In this document: positions 33,960 through 45,437 of the stretch, piece by piece
Position numbering within the stretch: position 1 is the stretch's first letter
How the letters are laid out: every line of letters starts with the position of its first letter
DNA from: Bradyrhizobium semiaridum
GTDB lineage: Bacteria > Pseudomonadota > Alphaproteobacteria > Rhizobiales > Xanthobacteraceae
Direction of reading: 5' to 3'
Assembly (NCBI RefSeq): GCF_020329505.1
Contig: NZ_JAGKJJ010000002.1
Location: 248,001 to 312,000 of the forward strand
Length of the DNA: 64,000 nt
The notes under the pieces: generated by a model
What the model was told of the DNA's origin: nothing
Database searches by the model: none
What the model saw: the letters and a program-made list of their open reading frames with translations, nothing else
Translations under genes and position numbers: made by a program

Positions 33960-34820
33960 ATGCGCATGCAACCAAACTCCGACTTTGCCGGCGAGGTCGT
34001 TCCCGCCGGATCCGCGCCGACCGCGATCGAGCTGTCGGAAGCTTCCGTCACCTTCGGCCGCGGCGCCCGCGCCGTGCCGGCCCTGTCGACCACCACCTTA
34101 AGGATCGCCGACGGCGAGTTCGTGGCGCTGGTCGGCCCGTCCGGCTGCGGCAAGTCCACCATCCTGCGGCTGGTTTCGGGTCTGACGCGGCCGACCGGCG
34201 GCGTCGTCATCGTCGGCGGCCGCGAGGTCGCGGCGCGGGCGATGCGGGTCGGCATGGCGTTCCAGAACCCGACCATGCTGCCGTGGATGACGATCGAAAA
34301 GAACATCATGCTGCCGCTGAAGATCGTCGAGCCGTACCGCTCGCAGTTCCGCAGGCTGCGCAAGACCGAATTCCGCGACAAGGCCAACGCGCTGCTCGAG
34401 CAGGTCGGGCTGAAGGGTTTTGGCGGCCGTTATCCTTGGCAACTGTCCGGCGGCATGCTCCAGCGTGCAAATCTCTGCCGCGCACTGATCCACGAGCCGC
34501 GCATGCTGCTGCTCGACGAGCCGTTCGGCGCGCTCGACCAGTTCACCCGCGAGGAGCTGTGGGGAATCCTGCAGCAGCTCTGGATGACCCACAAGCCGAC
34601 CGTGCTGCTGGTCACCCACGATCTGCGCGAGGCCGGCTTCCTGGCCGGCCGCATCTGCGTGATGAGCGCGCGGCCCGGCCGCATCCTCGACGACTCCCGG
34701 GTCGATTTTGCGCGGCCCCGTACGGTCGCCATGACGTTCGAACCCGACTTCGTCGCCCTCAACCAGAAGCTCCGTGCCTTCATCGTCGAGGCGCGCACGT
34801 CGGCGCAAGGGGAGCCCTGA
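33960..34820 (+). CDS. ABC transporter ATPase, TauB/SsuB-type
   Basis: 286 residues. Walker A GPSGCGKST (near 60), a Q-loop region AFQNPTMLPWMTIEKN, LSGGMLQRANLCRAL signature, Walker B MLLLDEPFGALD and switch His in LLVTHDLREAG. These match the nitrate/taurine/thiamine-precursor group. Start codons ATG 33960 and ATG 33966 are both possible and neither has a ribosome site; a TTG further up (33906) is unlikely because the operator lies there. First of three transporter genes; the permease starts 2 bp after its stop. Confidence 0.9.
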   Translation: MRMQPNSDFAGEVVPAGSAPTAIELSEASVTFGRGARAVPALSTTTLRIADGEFVALVGPSGCGKSTILRLVSGLTRPTGGVVIVGGREVAARAMRVGMAFQNPTMLPWMTIEKNIMLPLKIVEPYRSQFRRLRKTEFRDKANALLEQVGLKGFGGRYPWQLSGGMLQRANLCRALIHEPRMLLLDEPFGALDQFTREELWGILQQLWMTHKPTVLLVTHDLREAGFLAGRICVMSARPGRILDDSRVDFARPRTVAMTFEPDFVALNQKLRAFIVEARTSAQGEP

Positions 34821-34822
34821 CC

Positions 34823-35599
34823 GTGTCCGTGTCTGATATCAGGCAGAAGGCCTGGTCCGCGGTGCTGATCGTGCTGTTCTTCGTCGCCTGGGAGCTGTTC
34901 TGCCTGATCACGGGTATGTCGGACCTCGTGCTGCCGCGCCCCTCGCAGATCTTCGTCACGCTGATCGAGAAATTCCCGCTGCTGTGGCCGCACATCGTCC
35001 AGACGCTGGTCACCACCATGATCGGCTTCGTGCTCGGCGTGGCGCTTGGCGTCGCGCTCGGCGCCGTGATCGGCGTCTCCAGGACCGCGTACGACACCTG
35101 CTATCCGCTATTGGTCGGTTTCTCCTCGATCCCGAAAGTCGCCGTGGTGCCGATCTTCGTGCTGTGGTTCGGCTCCGGCACCGTGCCGGCGGTGCTGACC
35201 TCGCTGTCGATCTGCTTCTTTCCGATCGTGGTCAATATCGCGACAGGCCTCGCCACCACCGAGCCGGAGCTCGAAGACGTCCTGAAGGCGCTCGGCGCCA
35301 GCAAACTCGACATTCTCTGGAATGTCGGCCTGCCGAGAACCATGCCGTTCTTCTTCGCCTCGCTGAAGGTCGCGATCTCCTACGCGTTCGTCGGCGCAGT
35401 GCTGTCGGAGACCGTCGCCTCGAACCGCGGCATCGGCAACGTGATGATGACCGCGTCCTCCAATTTCAACGTGCCGCTGGTGTTCGCCGGGTTATTCGTG
35501 CTCGCCGGCCTCGGCGTCGCGCTCTACGTCCTGTTCTCGCTGATCGAGGGCCAGGTGACGGGATGGGCGACGCGCAAGGACAACGTCATCGCTACCTGA
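34823..35599 (+). CDS. ABC transporter permease, TauC/ThiX-type
   Basis: 258-residue permease with six helices. It begins from GTG at 34823, with AAGGGGAG in front; another GTG two codons later is also possible. The EAA loop is EPELEDVLKALGASKLDILWNVGLP. SDLVLPRPSQIFVTL after the first helix is the usual start of the periplasmic region in this family. It pairs with the ATPase upstream and the binding protein at 35641. Confidence 0.9.
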   Translation: MSVSDIRQKAWSAVLIVLFFVAWELFCLITGMSDLVLPRPSQIFVTLIEKFPLLWPHIVQTLVTTMIGFVLGVALGVALGAVIGVSRTAYDTCYPLLVGFSSIPKVAVVPIFVLWFGSGTVPAVLTSLSICFFPIVVNIATGLATTEPELEDVLKALGASKLDILWNVGLPRTMPFFFASLKVAISYAFVGAVLSETVASNRGIGNVMMTASSNFNVPLVFAGLFVLAGLGVALYVLFSLIEGQVTGWATRKDNVIAT

Positions 35600-35640
35600 G
35601 GTTTCGTCAATCGCCGTTCACTGGAGTTGAGGAGGTCGTC

Positions 35641-36666
35641 ATGCTGAAGACAATAAGCGCTGCGCTGCTGGGACTGGCCCTGGTTGCGGGGTCCGCGAGC
35701 GCCCAGGAAACCACCATCAAGTTCACGCTGGGCTGGAAGACGCAAGGCAGCGACGCCGCGTTCTTCTACGCCAAGGACAACGGCTACTTCAAAGAGGAAG
35801 GCCTCAACGTCGTGATCGACCAGGGCGAGGGCTCCGGTGCGACGGTGACGCGGATCATGTCCGGCGCCTATGATGCCGGCTTCGGCGACGTCAACGCGAT
35901 CATCCAGAACGCCGCGACCAAGCCGCAGGATGCGCCGGTCATGGTCTACATGATGTGGAACCAGCCGCCATTCGCGATCGTCGCCAAGAACTCCAGCGGC
36001 ATCAAGTCGATCAAGGATTTCGAGGGCCACACGCTGGGCGGCGCGCAGGGCACGCCGACCACGCGGCTGCTGCCGGTGTTCGTGCACAAGAACGGGCTCG
36101 ACGGCGAGAAGATCAAGATCTCCAACATGGCGCCGAACCTGCAGGAGCCGATGCTGATCAAGGGCGACATCGATGCCGCGCTGGTGTTCAACATCACCAG
36201 CTACTTCAACCTGGTGCTGAACCGCCAGGACCCGGACAAGGATTTCAAATGGTTCTCGTTCGGCGATTACGGGCTCGACCTCTATTCCAACGGCGTAATG
36301 GTCTCGCGCAAGCTGATCGCGTCGAACCCGAAGGCGGTGGCCGGCCTCGTCCGTGCCATCAACAAGGGCGCCATCGCGGTCGCCACGGACCAGAACGCCG
36401 GCATGAAGGCGGCGCTGAACTATGACAATCTGATCAATGTCGATGTCGAGAAGCGGCGGCTGCAATATTCCTTCGAGAAGCTGATCGTCTCGCCGGAGAT
36501 GAAGGAGATCGGGATCGGCGACGTCAAGGACGACCGTATGGCCCGCGCCATCGGCATCATCGTCGAAGGCTACCAGCTCGCCCGCGCGCCGACCCCGGCG
36601 GAAGTGTTCTCGCGCGAATTCCTGCCGCCGCGCGCGGAGAGGGATCTGGTGTATACGGCGAACTGA
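35641..36666 (+). CDS. ABC solute-binding protein, NMT1/THI5-like
   Basis: 341 residues with a classic signal peptide (MLKTISAALLGLALVAGSAS, cut after AQ at about 22). The mature part KFTLGWKTQGSDAAFFYAKDNGYFKEEGLNVVIDQGEGSG resembles NMT1/THI5-like proteins, which in bacteria bind pyrimidine precursors and similar small heterocycles as well as other ligands. MSGAYDAGFGDVNAIIQNAA and GAQGTPTTRLLPVF are further family positions. GAGGAGG lies 6 bp before the ATG. The family leaning towards heterocycles fits the two amidohydrolases of this block, but the ligand is unproven. Confidence 0.87.
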   Translation: MLKTISAALLGLALVAGSASAQETTIKFTLGWKTQGSDAAFFYAKDNGYFKEEGLNVVIDQGEGSGATVTRIMSGAYDAGFGDVNAIIQNAATKPQDAPVMVYMMWNQPPFAIVAKNSSGIKSIKDFEGHTLGGAQGTPTTRLLPVFVHKNGLDGEKIKISNMAPNLQEPMLIKGDIDAALVFNITSYFNLVLNRQDPDKDFKWFSFGDYGLDLYSNGVMVSRKLIASNPKAVAGLVRAINKGAIAVATDQNAGMKAALNYDNLINVDVEKRRLQYSFEKLIVSPEMKEIGIGDVKDDRMARAIGIIVEGYQLARAPTPAEVFSREFLPPRAERDLVYTAN

Positions 36667-36673
36667 GGCAATT

Positions 36674-36788
36674 CGTCATTGCGAGCGAAGCGAAGCAATG
36701 CATTCCTCAGCGCGGAGATAGATGGATTGCTTCGTCGCTTCAGCGCAAAATTGATGTGCAATTTTGTCGCTTCGCTCCTCGCAATGAC
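36674..36788. repeat. Intergenic inverted repeat, family C
   Basis: CGTCATTGCGAGCGAAGCGA at the left and TCGCTTCGCTCCTCGCAATGAC at the right, with inner GCAATGCATTC and GATTGCTTCGTCGCTTC. I know this element as a common dispersed repeat of Bradyrhizobium-like genomes. Single copy here, between the transporter and the amidohydrolase gene. Confidence 0.85.
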
Positions 36789-36805
36789 AGTGGAGGGCAG
36801 CGGCA

Positions 36806-38242
36806 GTGAACGTCAACGCAACCCGTCTGTTCACCGGTCCTGGCGCCGCCATCCGCGACAACGTCGTGCTGCGGCACGATGGCGGCGTGATCACCGATAT
36901 CTCGGAAGCCGAGGGCCGGGTTGAAGGCCCGCGCTCCCTGATCCTCCCCGCTTTCATCAACTCCCACGATCACGCCCGCCCGCGGGCGTCCAGCTTCGGC
37001 GTGGTTGGCATGCCCTTGGAAGGCTGGATCCTGCGCACGGTGGTGGGGGCGCCGGTCGATCCGTATCTGACGGCGGCCTCCGCGTTCGCGCGTGCGGCAC
37101 AGGCCGGCTGCGCGGCGATGATGGTGCACTACACCCGACCGAGCGGAAGGATGCCGCTGGTCGAGGAGGCCAAAGCGATTGCGCGCGCGGCGGGCGATGT
37201 CGGAATCCGCATCGCCTTTGCCATCGCGGTGCGCGATCAGAACCCGATCGTCTATGGCGACAGCGAACCGGTGCTGTCGGCTCTCGCCGCCGACGATCGC
37301 AACGCGATCGAGCAACTGTTCGTCCGCGCGCCGATGTCGCCGAAAGCCTATACCGAGCTGACCGATGCCATCGCAGCGGCGATCGCAGGTCCCATGGTCG
37401 ACGTGCAGCTCGGGCCTGCCGGCGTGCAATGGTGCTCGAAGCCGCTGCTCGAGGCGGTCGCGGAGAATTCCGCGCAGACCGGACGCCGCGTCCATATGCA
37501 CCTGCTCGAGACGATTTATCAGCGCGCCTGGGCCGACCGGCATTTCCCCGGCGGCATCGTTCGCTATCTCCGCGACATCGGTCTGCTCTCCGAGCGGCTG
37601 ACGCTGGCGCACTGCATTCATGCGAGGCCCGACGAGATCGAGATGATCGCGGCATCCGGCGCGCGCATCGTCACCAATTTCTCGTCCAACCTGCATCTGC
37701 GCTCCGGGCTGGCGCCGATCGCGGCGGCGCACCGCTGCGGCTGCGCGATCGCGGTCGGCGTCGACGGCCTCGCGCTCGACGAAGACGACGACGTGCTGCG
37801 CGAGATGCGGCTGGTGCAGATGATGCACGGCGGCCTCGGTTTTGCGCGCACCTGGACGCCGCAGGAATTCTTCACGCTTGCGATCCGCAATGGCCGCCGC
37901 GCCACCGGCGCGCCGGGAAGCGGCGAGCTCGCGGTCGGCGCACCGGCCGATTTCGTCAGCATCGATCTCGACCGCCTCGAGGACGGTCAGATCCTCGCCG
38001 CCGATCCGCTCGATCTGTTGTTTGCACGCGGCAATGCGTCGCTGGTGAGAGACGTCGTCGTCGAGGGGCGCAGCATCGTCAGCAATGGTCGGTGCTTGGG
38101 TGTTGATCTCCCCGGCATCGAACAGGAACTGCGTGGCCTCTATCGCGGAAGTGCTGCCACATACGCGCATGTTCTGCGTGCATGGCCGCAGCTTTCGACG
38201 TCATTGCAGGACTGGTTCGCAGCGCAGCTCACCTGCATTTAG
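36806..38242 (+). CDS. Amidohydrolase family protein (TRZ/ATZ/guanine-deaminase-like)
   Basis: 478 residues. Motifs in order: NSHDHARPR (near 52, the HxH position), HMHLLE (near 230, metal His plus catalytic Glu), LTLAHCIHARPDEIE (near 270) and AVGVDGLALDEDDD (near 315, catalytic Asp). The spacing fits subtype III deaminases or chlorohydrolases. The HxH is HDH. Expected reaction: hydrolytic deamination or amide cleavage on a ring. It follows the NMT1-like transporter with only a family C repeat between, and precedes the CoA-transferase by 173 bp. Confidence 0.85.
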   Translation: MNVNATRLFTGPGAAIRDNVVLRHDGGVITDISEAEGRVEGPRSLILPAFINSHDHARPRASSFGVVGMPLEGWILRTVVGAPVDPYLTAASAFARAAQAGCAAMMVHYTRPSGRMPLVEEAKAIARAAGDVGIRIAFAIAVRDQNPIVYGDSEPVLSALAADDRNAIEQLFVRAPMSPKAYTELTDAIAAAIAGPMVDVQLGPAGVQWCSKPLLEAVAENSAQTGRRVHMHLLETIYQRAWADRHFPGGIVRYLRDIGLLSERLTLAHCIHARPDEIEMIAASGARIVTNFSSNLHLRSGLAPIAAAHRCGCAIAVGVDGLALDEDDDVLREMRLVQMMHGGLGFARTWTPQEFFTLAIRNGRRATGAPGSGELAVGAPADFVSIDLDRLEDGQILAADPLDLLFARGNASLVRDVVVEGRSIVSNGRCLGVDLPGIEQELRGLYRGSAATYAHVLRAWPQLSTSLQDWFAAQLTCI

Positions 38243-38415
38243 GCGGCAAAGGCACGCGCCAGACCGATCGGCTATCGTCGTTACGACCGCGCGTATTCCG
38301 CGAAGCGGAAGAAAATTCCACTTGCATCACAGTGTCGGCGCGGCTTCAAGTTCAGCCAACAAGAAACTGAATCAGCTGATGTCATCGGCTGGTCATTTTG
38401 TCGCGAGGAAGCGTG

Positions 38416-40838
38416 ATGGGCGCGTTGTCGCATCTGCGGATTGTCGAGGTCGGAAGCGCGGCTGCGACCAGCTACTGCGCGCGGCTGTTCGCCGATTTCG
38501 GCGCCGACGTGCAGAAGATCGAGCCGCCGCACGGCGATCCGCTGCGCCGCACCGCGCCACTGACGCCGAAGGGACAGAGCGCGTGGTTCGCGTTCCTCAA
38601 TTTCAACAAATCGAGCCTCGCGCTCGGCAAGGATGACGCGGCTCGCCTGCGCGAGCTGATTGCCGGCTGCGACATTCTGCTCGACGGCCGCGGCATCGAT
38701 GCGGCGGAGTGTCCAGCGGTCGATCTCGATGCGATCAAGCGGGACAATCCTGGTCTGATCCATCTCGATCTGTCCTGGTTCGGCGATCGCGGCCCCTACG
38801 CGAACTTCGCGGCGACCGATTCCACGATCCGCGCGCTGACCGGGTTGATCAAACTGGTCGGCCCGGAACAGGGGCCGCCGATGCACGCGCCGGATTTTCA
38901 GACCGGCATTCTCGGCGGGCTGTGGGGCTTCATCGCCGCGAGCGCCTCGGTGTTCGGCCGCATGCAGGATGGAAGCGGGCGCAGCAGTCACCTCAGCCTG
39001 TTCGAGGCCAGCATCGCCGTCACCGAGTACATCATGTTCGAGGCGTTCCAGCGAGGCGACATCATGCGGCGGATCGGCGTCAACCGGTTCTGGCCGACGT
39101 TCCCGGTCGGCATCTACGAGACCAAGCAGGGCTGGCTCGGCGTCACCACGGTGACACCCGCGCAGTGGCGTGCGTTCTGCGAGATGCTCGGGCTCACTGA
39201 GCTGGGCAACGATCCCTCGCTGTTCATGGGCGTCGACCGGCTCAAGCATGTCGCCGAGATCGAAGGCAGGATCCTGCCGAAGCTGAAGCAGCGCACCGCG
39301 CAGGAATGGTTTGCCGAAGGCCTCAAGCGCAAGATCCCGATCGTGCCGGTGCCGGAGATCGCGGACTTGATCGCGGACGAGGAGAAGCGCGCCCGCGGCG
39401 CGATCGTCCCGATCACGGTCGGGGACGAGACCGGCTTTTCCGCCGGCACGATGCAGCGGCTGATGGCAACGCCGCCGCTGCGCGGGGGACGCGTGCCTGA
39501 TGTCGGCGAGCAGCAGGCAAGGCGCGAGGCTGCACCGCGGGTGCCAGTGCCGAAGCCCGCTGCGGCGGCTCGATTGCCGCTTGAAGGCATCCGCGTCATC
39601 GATTTCTCGATGGGCTGGGCCGGGCCGATCTGCACCCGCACGCTCGCCGATCTCGGCGCCGACGTCATCAAGATCGAGGCGATCCAGTATCCGGACTGGT
39701 GGCGCGGTGTCGACCGCCGCCCGGCCTATGTGCTGGAGCAGATGTACGAGAAGTCGGTGCGCTACTGCATCATGAACCGCAACAAGCGCGGCATCACGCT
39801 CGACCTCACCCGGCGGAAGGGGCTCGCGCTGGCGAAACGCCTGCTCGCCGATGCCGACCTCGTGGTCGACAATTATTCGGTCGAGGTGCTGCCCAAGCTC
39901 GGCCTCGGCTACGAGGTACTGAGCAAGACCAACCCAAAGCTCGTGATGATGTCGATGTCGGCATTCGGCGCCGGCAGCGCGCATCGCGACTGCCGCGCCT
40001 ATGGCTCGACCTTGGAGCAGGGCTCCGGACTGCCGAGCGTGGTCGGTGATGCCGGCGGGCCGCCGGTGATGAGCCACACTGCGTTCGGCGATGCCGTCGG
40101 CGGCCTCAACGGCTGCGCGGCCGTCCTCACCGCGCTGATCCACGCCAGGCTGACGGGTCAGGGCCAGTTCATCGATCTCGCGCAGATCGAATGCATGATG
40201 CCGTTTGCCGCGCCCTGGATCGTGGCTCATTCGATCGACGGCAAGCCGCCGACGAAATACGGCAATCGGCATCCGGATCTCGTGCCGCATGGCTGCTTCC
40301 GCTGCGCCGGCGAGGACAACTGGATCGTGGTCGCGGCCTCCGACGACACGATGTGGCCGAAGCTGGCGCGGCTGCTCGGCCGCGAGGACTGGGCGGGCAA
40401 TCGCGCGCTTGCGACAGCCGCAGGTCGCCGCGCGATCGAGTCGGAGATCGAGGCCGCGATCAACGCCTGGACCTCGGTTCGCGACCCTGACGATGCGATG
40501 GCCGCGCTGCAAGCAGCCGGTGTCGCGGCGGGCGTGGCGCGGCTGCCGATCGAACTCCTGAACGACCCGCAGCTCCAGGCCCGCGGTTTCATCCAGCAGG
40601 TCGACCGCGCCTTCATCGGCAAGCACCCGCAGCCGTCGATGCCGTTCCGCGAGGGCGCCGCGCCGTTTGCGATCCGCTCGGTGCCGCCGACGCTCGGCGA
40701 GCACAATCGCGAGATCCTCGGCGGCATGCTCGGCCTCTCCGACGCCGAGCTTGCCGAGCTGGCGCAAGAGGGCATCATCGGCACCGAGATGCTGATGGAG
40801 GAGCAGCTGGTGAAAGAGAAGAAGCGGGCGGCAGGCTG

Positions 40839-40839
<1 letters not shown>
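38416..40839 (+). CDS. Double-domain class III CoA-transferase (CaiB/BaiF), first domain catalytically altered
   Basis: 807 residues made of two CaiB/BaiF units, about 1-370 and 395-790. Each begins with a Rossmann-like segment (LRIVEVGSAAATSYCARLFA; IRVIDFSMGWAGPICTRTLA) followed by GADVxKIE. In the second unit the catalytic Asp is present, GQFIDLAQIE (Asp587). In the first the equivalent site is GRSSHLSLFEA, with His192 in place of Asp. The same arrangement (dead first half, Asp in the second) is known for DddD, the DMSP CoA-transferase/lyase. ATG 38416 follows GAGGAAGCGTG. It overlaps the downstream ATPase by one base. Probable job: attach CoA to an acid from the upstream hydrolysis steps, possibly with further cleavage. 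Confidence 0.9.
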
Positions 40840-41908
<1,069 letters not shown>

Positions 41909-41912
<4 letters not shown>

Positions 41913-42910
41913 CTGCAACATCGACCGAGCCCCGCGAGCCCATCGTCTCGGTGCGCGACCTCCAGGTCCGCTTCCAGACCACCGACCGCCGCGCCACCGT
42001 GAAGGCAGTCGACGGCGTCAATTTCGACGTCCGCCGCGGCGAGACTTTTGGCATCATCGGGGAATCAGGCTCCGGCAAGACCACGATCGGCCGCGCGCTG
42101 GTGTTTTTGCTGAAGCCGAGCGCCGGTGCGATTTTGCACGACGGCGTCGACCCGACGGCGCTGTCGCGCAGCGCCTTCCGGAGCCACCGCCGCGACTACC
42201 AGATCATCTTCCAGGACCCGAACGCCGCGCTGAATCCGCGCATGACCATCCTGGCCTCGGTGCTCGAGCCGCTGGAGCTTGCCCGCGTCGGATCGAAGGC
42301 CGAGCGCGAGCGGCAGGCGAGGGAGGCGCTGGAGCGCGTCGGCCTGCCGCAGGAGTTCGGCGCGCGCTATCCGCACCAGCTCTCCGGCGGCCAGAAGCAG
42401 CGCGTCGTGATCGCCCGCGCGCTGACCTTGAGGCCAAAGCTGATTGTCTGCGACGAGGTCGTGGCCGCGCTCGACATGTCGATCCGCGGCGACGTGCTCA
42501 ATCTGTTCGCCGATCTGCAGCGCGATCTCGGCCTCACCTATGTCTTCATCACCCACGATCTCGCCGTGGTCTCACATATCAGCGAGCGCGTCGCGGTGAT
42601 GTATCTCGGGCAGTTCGTCGAGCTCGGCCCGACGGAGGAAGTCGCAGAGCGGCCGCTGCATCCCTACACCATCGCGCTGCTATCGGCCGAACCGCGGCCG
42701 CTGCCGTCGTCGATGCGCACCGATGCGCGCATTGTCCTGCAAGGCGAGGTGCCGAGCCCGATCGATCCGCCGTCAGGATGTCGTTTCCGCACCCGCTGCC
42801 CGCATGCGCAGCCGCTGTGCGCCGAGCGTGCACCGGATTGGCGCGAGCTGACGCCCGACCACTGGGTCGCATGCCATTTTGCCGACCGCCCGAACTTTTC
42901 GCCGAATTAA
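41909..42910 (+). CDS. Peptide-type ABC transporter ATPase, DppF-like
   Basis: 333 residues. Walker A GESGSGKTT (near 51), FQDPNAALNPRMTI, LSGGQKQRVVIARAL, and a Walker B region reading LIVCDEVVAALDMS, where most relatives have DEPVSALDVS. Acidic residues needed for ATP hydrolysis are kept. The C-terminal FRTRCPHAQPLC is the usual extension. ATGA overlap with DppD. Confidence 0.91.
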
Positions 42911-42929
42911 CAACACCGGAGGGAATGCC

Positions 42930-44477
42930 ATGACGATGACGACACGACGCGAAGCCATGGCGCTGATCTCGGGTGCATTGGCGAGCACCAGCCTCGGCGG
43001 CAGAGCATTCGCTGAGGGCGCGCCGAAGAAGGGTGGGATCCTGCGCATCTCGGCGCCAGCCAATCCGTCGAGCCTCGATCCGGCGACCGGCGGGGCCGGC
43101 TCCGATCATGCCTTCCTGTTCACGATGTACGACACGCTGACTGAATGGGAGTTCGACACGCTGAAGCCGAAGTCCGGTCTCGCCGAAAGCTGGAAGTTCG
43201 TCGATCCGACGACGCTGGTGCTCAACATCCGCGCGGGAGTGACTTTTCACGACGGCACGCCGCTCGATGCCGAGGCAGTCAAGTTCAACCTCGATCGCAA
43301 CCGCAGCGACGCGAAATCCAACATCAAGGCCGATCTGCTGTCGGTATCCTCGGTCGAGGTCACCGGTCCCCAGCAGGTGACGCTGATGTTGAAATCGCCT
43401 GATACCGCGCTGCCCGGCATCCTGTCCGATCGCGCCGGCATGATGGTGTCGCCGACCGCCTTGAAGGCGGCCGAGGGCGGCGTCGTCACCCGCAAGCCGG
43501 TCGGCGCCGGCGCCTATGCGTTCGTCAGCTGGGCTGACGGCGAGAAGATCGTGGTCAAGCGCAACGAAAAATACTGGAAGCCGAACCGGCCCTATCCCGA
43601 CGGCATCGAGCTCTCGATCATCCCCGAGCTCACCACCGGCGCGCGCTCGGTCACCGCCGGCCAGAACGATTTGATCTACCAGCTGCCGCCGCGGCAGAAG
43701 GCGATCATCGAGCGCGCCTCGAGCGTCAAGGTGGTGCACGGCCCGACGCTGTATGTGTTCCAGATCTTCATCAACTGGGCCAAGCCGCCGTTCGACAACG
43801 TCAAGATCAGGCAAGCCTTCAACTTCGCAATCGATCGCGAATCCTTCGTCAAGGCCGGGCTCGCCGGCCTCGCCGAGCCCGCCTACATGAACCTGCCGAA
43901 GGCGCATTGGGCCTACGATGCCGAGGTCGCAAAGCTCTATCCCTACGATCCCGACAAGGCGCGCAAGCTGCTCGCCGAGGCCGGCTTCAAGGAAGGTACC
44001 ACGATCGAGCTCGGCGGCTATCCGGACCAGGATTCGGTGCAGCGCCAGGAGATCCTGATCGAGCAGTTCCGCAAGGCCGGCATGAACGTGCGCTTCGTCA
44101 ACGCGCCGATCGCGGAAGCCTCCGCCTCGTTCTTCGGTCCGGAGAAGAAGAACTCCGGCCTGCTCGCGGCGTGGACCGGGCGGCCCGATCCGAGCCTGAC
44201 CTATTCGCTGATGTTCACTAAGGACGCCTACTACAATGGCGGCCGCGCGCCGGTGCCGCCGGAGCTCGAGGCCGCGATCCGGGAGTCGCGCGCATCGGAG
44301 GATCTCGACACCAGGCGCAAGGCGTTCTCCACCGTGCAGCGGCTGGTGATGGAGAATGCCTTCGTCGCGCCGCTGGCGTTCCAGTTCGAGCTCGTTGCCA
44401 TGAACAAGAAGGTGCAGGGCTATCGGCCGAACCTGCTGGGCAAGCCGAAATACGACGACGTCTGGCTTGAAGGGTAA
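42930..44477 (+). CDS. Peptide-type ABC solute-binding protein (family 5)
   Basis: 515 residues with a twin-arginine-like signal (TTRREAMALI) and cut near AFA at about residue 28. Family 5 positions: GGILRISAPANPSSLDPATG, LAESWKFVDPTTLVLNIRAGVTFHDGTP, VKIRQAFNFAIDRESFV. Ribosome site GGAGGGAATGCC. Unlike the peptide system at 5224-10520, here the two ATPase genes come first, then the binding protein and permeases. The ligand may not be a peptide, given the neighbouring catabolic genes. Confidence 0.91.
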   Translation: MTMTTRREAMALISGALASTSLGGRAFAEGAPKKGGILRISAPANPSSLDPATGGAGSDHAFLFTMYDTLTEWEFDTLKPKSGLAESWKFVDPTTLVLNIRAGVTFHDGTPLDAEAVKFNLDRNRSDAKSNIKADLLSVSSVEVTGPQQVTLMLKSPDTALPGILSDRAGMMVSPTALKAAEGGVVTRKPVGAGAYAFVSWADGEKIVVKRNEKYWKPNRPYPDGIELSIIPELTTGARSVTAGQNDLIYQLPPRQKAIIERASSVKVVHGPTLYVFQIFINWAKPPFDNVKIRQAFNFAIDRESFVKAGLAGLAEPAYMNLPKAHWAYDAEVAKLYPYDPDKARKLLAEAGFKEGTTIELGGYPDQDSVQRQEILIEQFRKAGMNVRFVNAPIAEASASFFGPEKKNSGLLAAWTGRPDPSLTYSLMFTKDAYYNGGRAPVPPELEAAIRESRASEDLDTRRKAFSTVQRLVMENAFVAPLAFQFELVAMNKKVQGYRPNLLGKPKYDDVWLEG

Positions 44478-44480
44478 ACC

Positions 44481-45437
44481 ATGGCACGACGGTCACCGGT
44501 CAAGGTCATCGGCAGCCGCCTGTTGCAGGCGCTGCCGGTGATCCTGCTTGCGACCTTCATGGTGTTTGCGCTGCTCAAGCTGGTACCCGGCGACATCGCC
44601 GTGACGCTCGCCGGCGACAACGCCACCGATGCGCGGATCGCGGAGATCAGAAATATCTACGGCCTCGACCGCCCGTTCCTGGTGCAATACGGCGCCTGGC
44701 TCGGCCATGTCGTGCAGGGCGATCTCTCGCAGTCGCTGCTGACCGGCGAGAAGGTCGCCGACTCGATCGGGCGTGCCTTCCCGAACACGCTGCTGATCGT
44801 CCTCATCGCGTTGGCGCTGGCGCTCGTGACGGGCATTCCAATGGGCGTGATGGCCGCGATCAAGCCGAACGGCTGGATCGACAAGCTGATCAGCATGCTC
44901 GCCTCGCTCGGCGTCGCGGTGCCCGGTTTCTGGCTCGCGATGATCCTGGTGGCGGAATTCTCGCTGAAGTTGAACTGGCTGCCCGCCACCGGCGCAAAGT
45001 CCTTCACCGCCTCGCCGATCGATGCCGTCAGGCACGCGCTGCTGCCGGGCATTGCGATCGCGGCCTACGGCATGGCCGAGGTCGCGCGCCAGCTCCGCGG
45101 TGCGCTGCTGGAGGTGCTGTCGTCGCAATATGTCCGCACGCTGCATGCTAAGGGACTGTCGATGTCGCGCATCCTCTGGCAGCACGGGTTGAAGAATGTC
45201 AGCGTCAACCTGCTCACCATAATCAGCCTCCTGGTCAACCGCATGCTGGCAGCCACCGTGGTGATCGAGGCGGTGTTCGCGATTCCCGGCCTCGGCAGCC
45301 TGATCGTGCGCGGCGCGATCCAGCGCGATTTTCCGATCGTGCAGGGCGTCGTCTTCACCATGGTGGTCGTGGTGATCGTGGTCAACCTCGTCACCGATCT
45401 CTTGTGTGCCGCGGTCGATCCGAGGATCGATCAATGA
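44481..45437 (+). CDS. Peptide-type ABC transporter permease, DppB-like
   Basis: 318 residues. First helix ends LLKLVPGDIAVTLAG, the periplasmic loop has IRNIYGLDRPFLVQYGAWL, the EAA loop is YVRTLHAKGLSMSRILWQHG, and the tail DLLCAAVDPRID is the DppB ending. It begins 3 bp after the binding-protein stop and overlaps DppC by ATGA. Confidence 0.93.
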   Translation: MARRSPVKVIGSRLLQALPVILLATFMVFALLKLVPGDIAVTLAGDNATDARIAEIRNIYGLDRPFLVQYGAWLGHVVQGDLSQSLLTGEKVADSIGRAFPNTLLIVLIALALALVTGIPMGVMAAIKPNGWIDKLISMLASLGVAVPGFWLAMILVAEFSLKLNWLPATGAKSFTASPIDAVRHALLPGIAIAAYGMAEVARQLRGALLEVLSSQYVRTLHAKGLSMSRILWQHGLKNVSVNLLTIISLLVNRMLAATVVIEAVFAIPGLGSLIVRGAIQRDFPIVQGVVFTMVVVVIVVNLVTDLLCAAVDPRIDQ

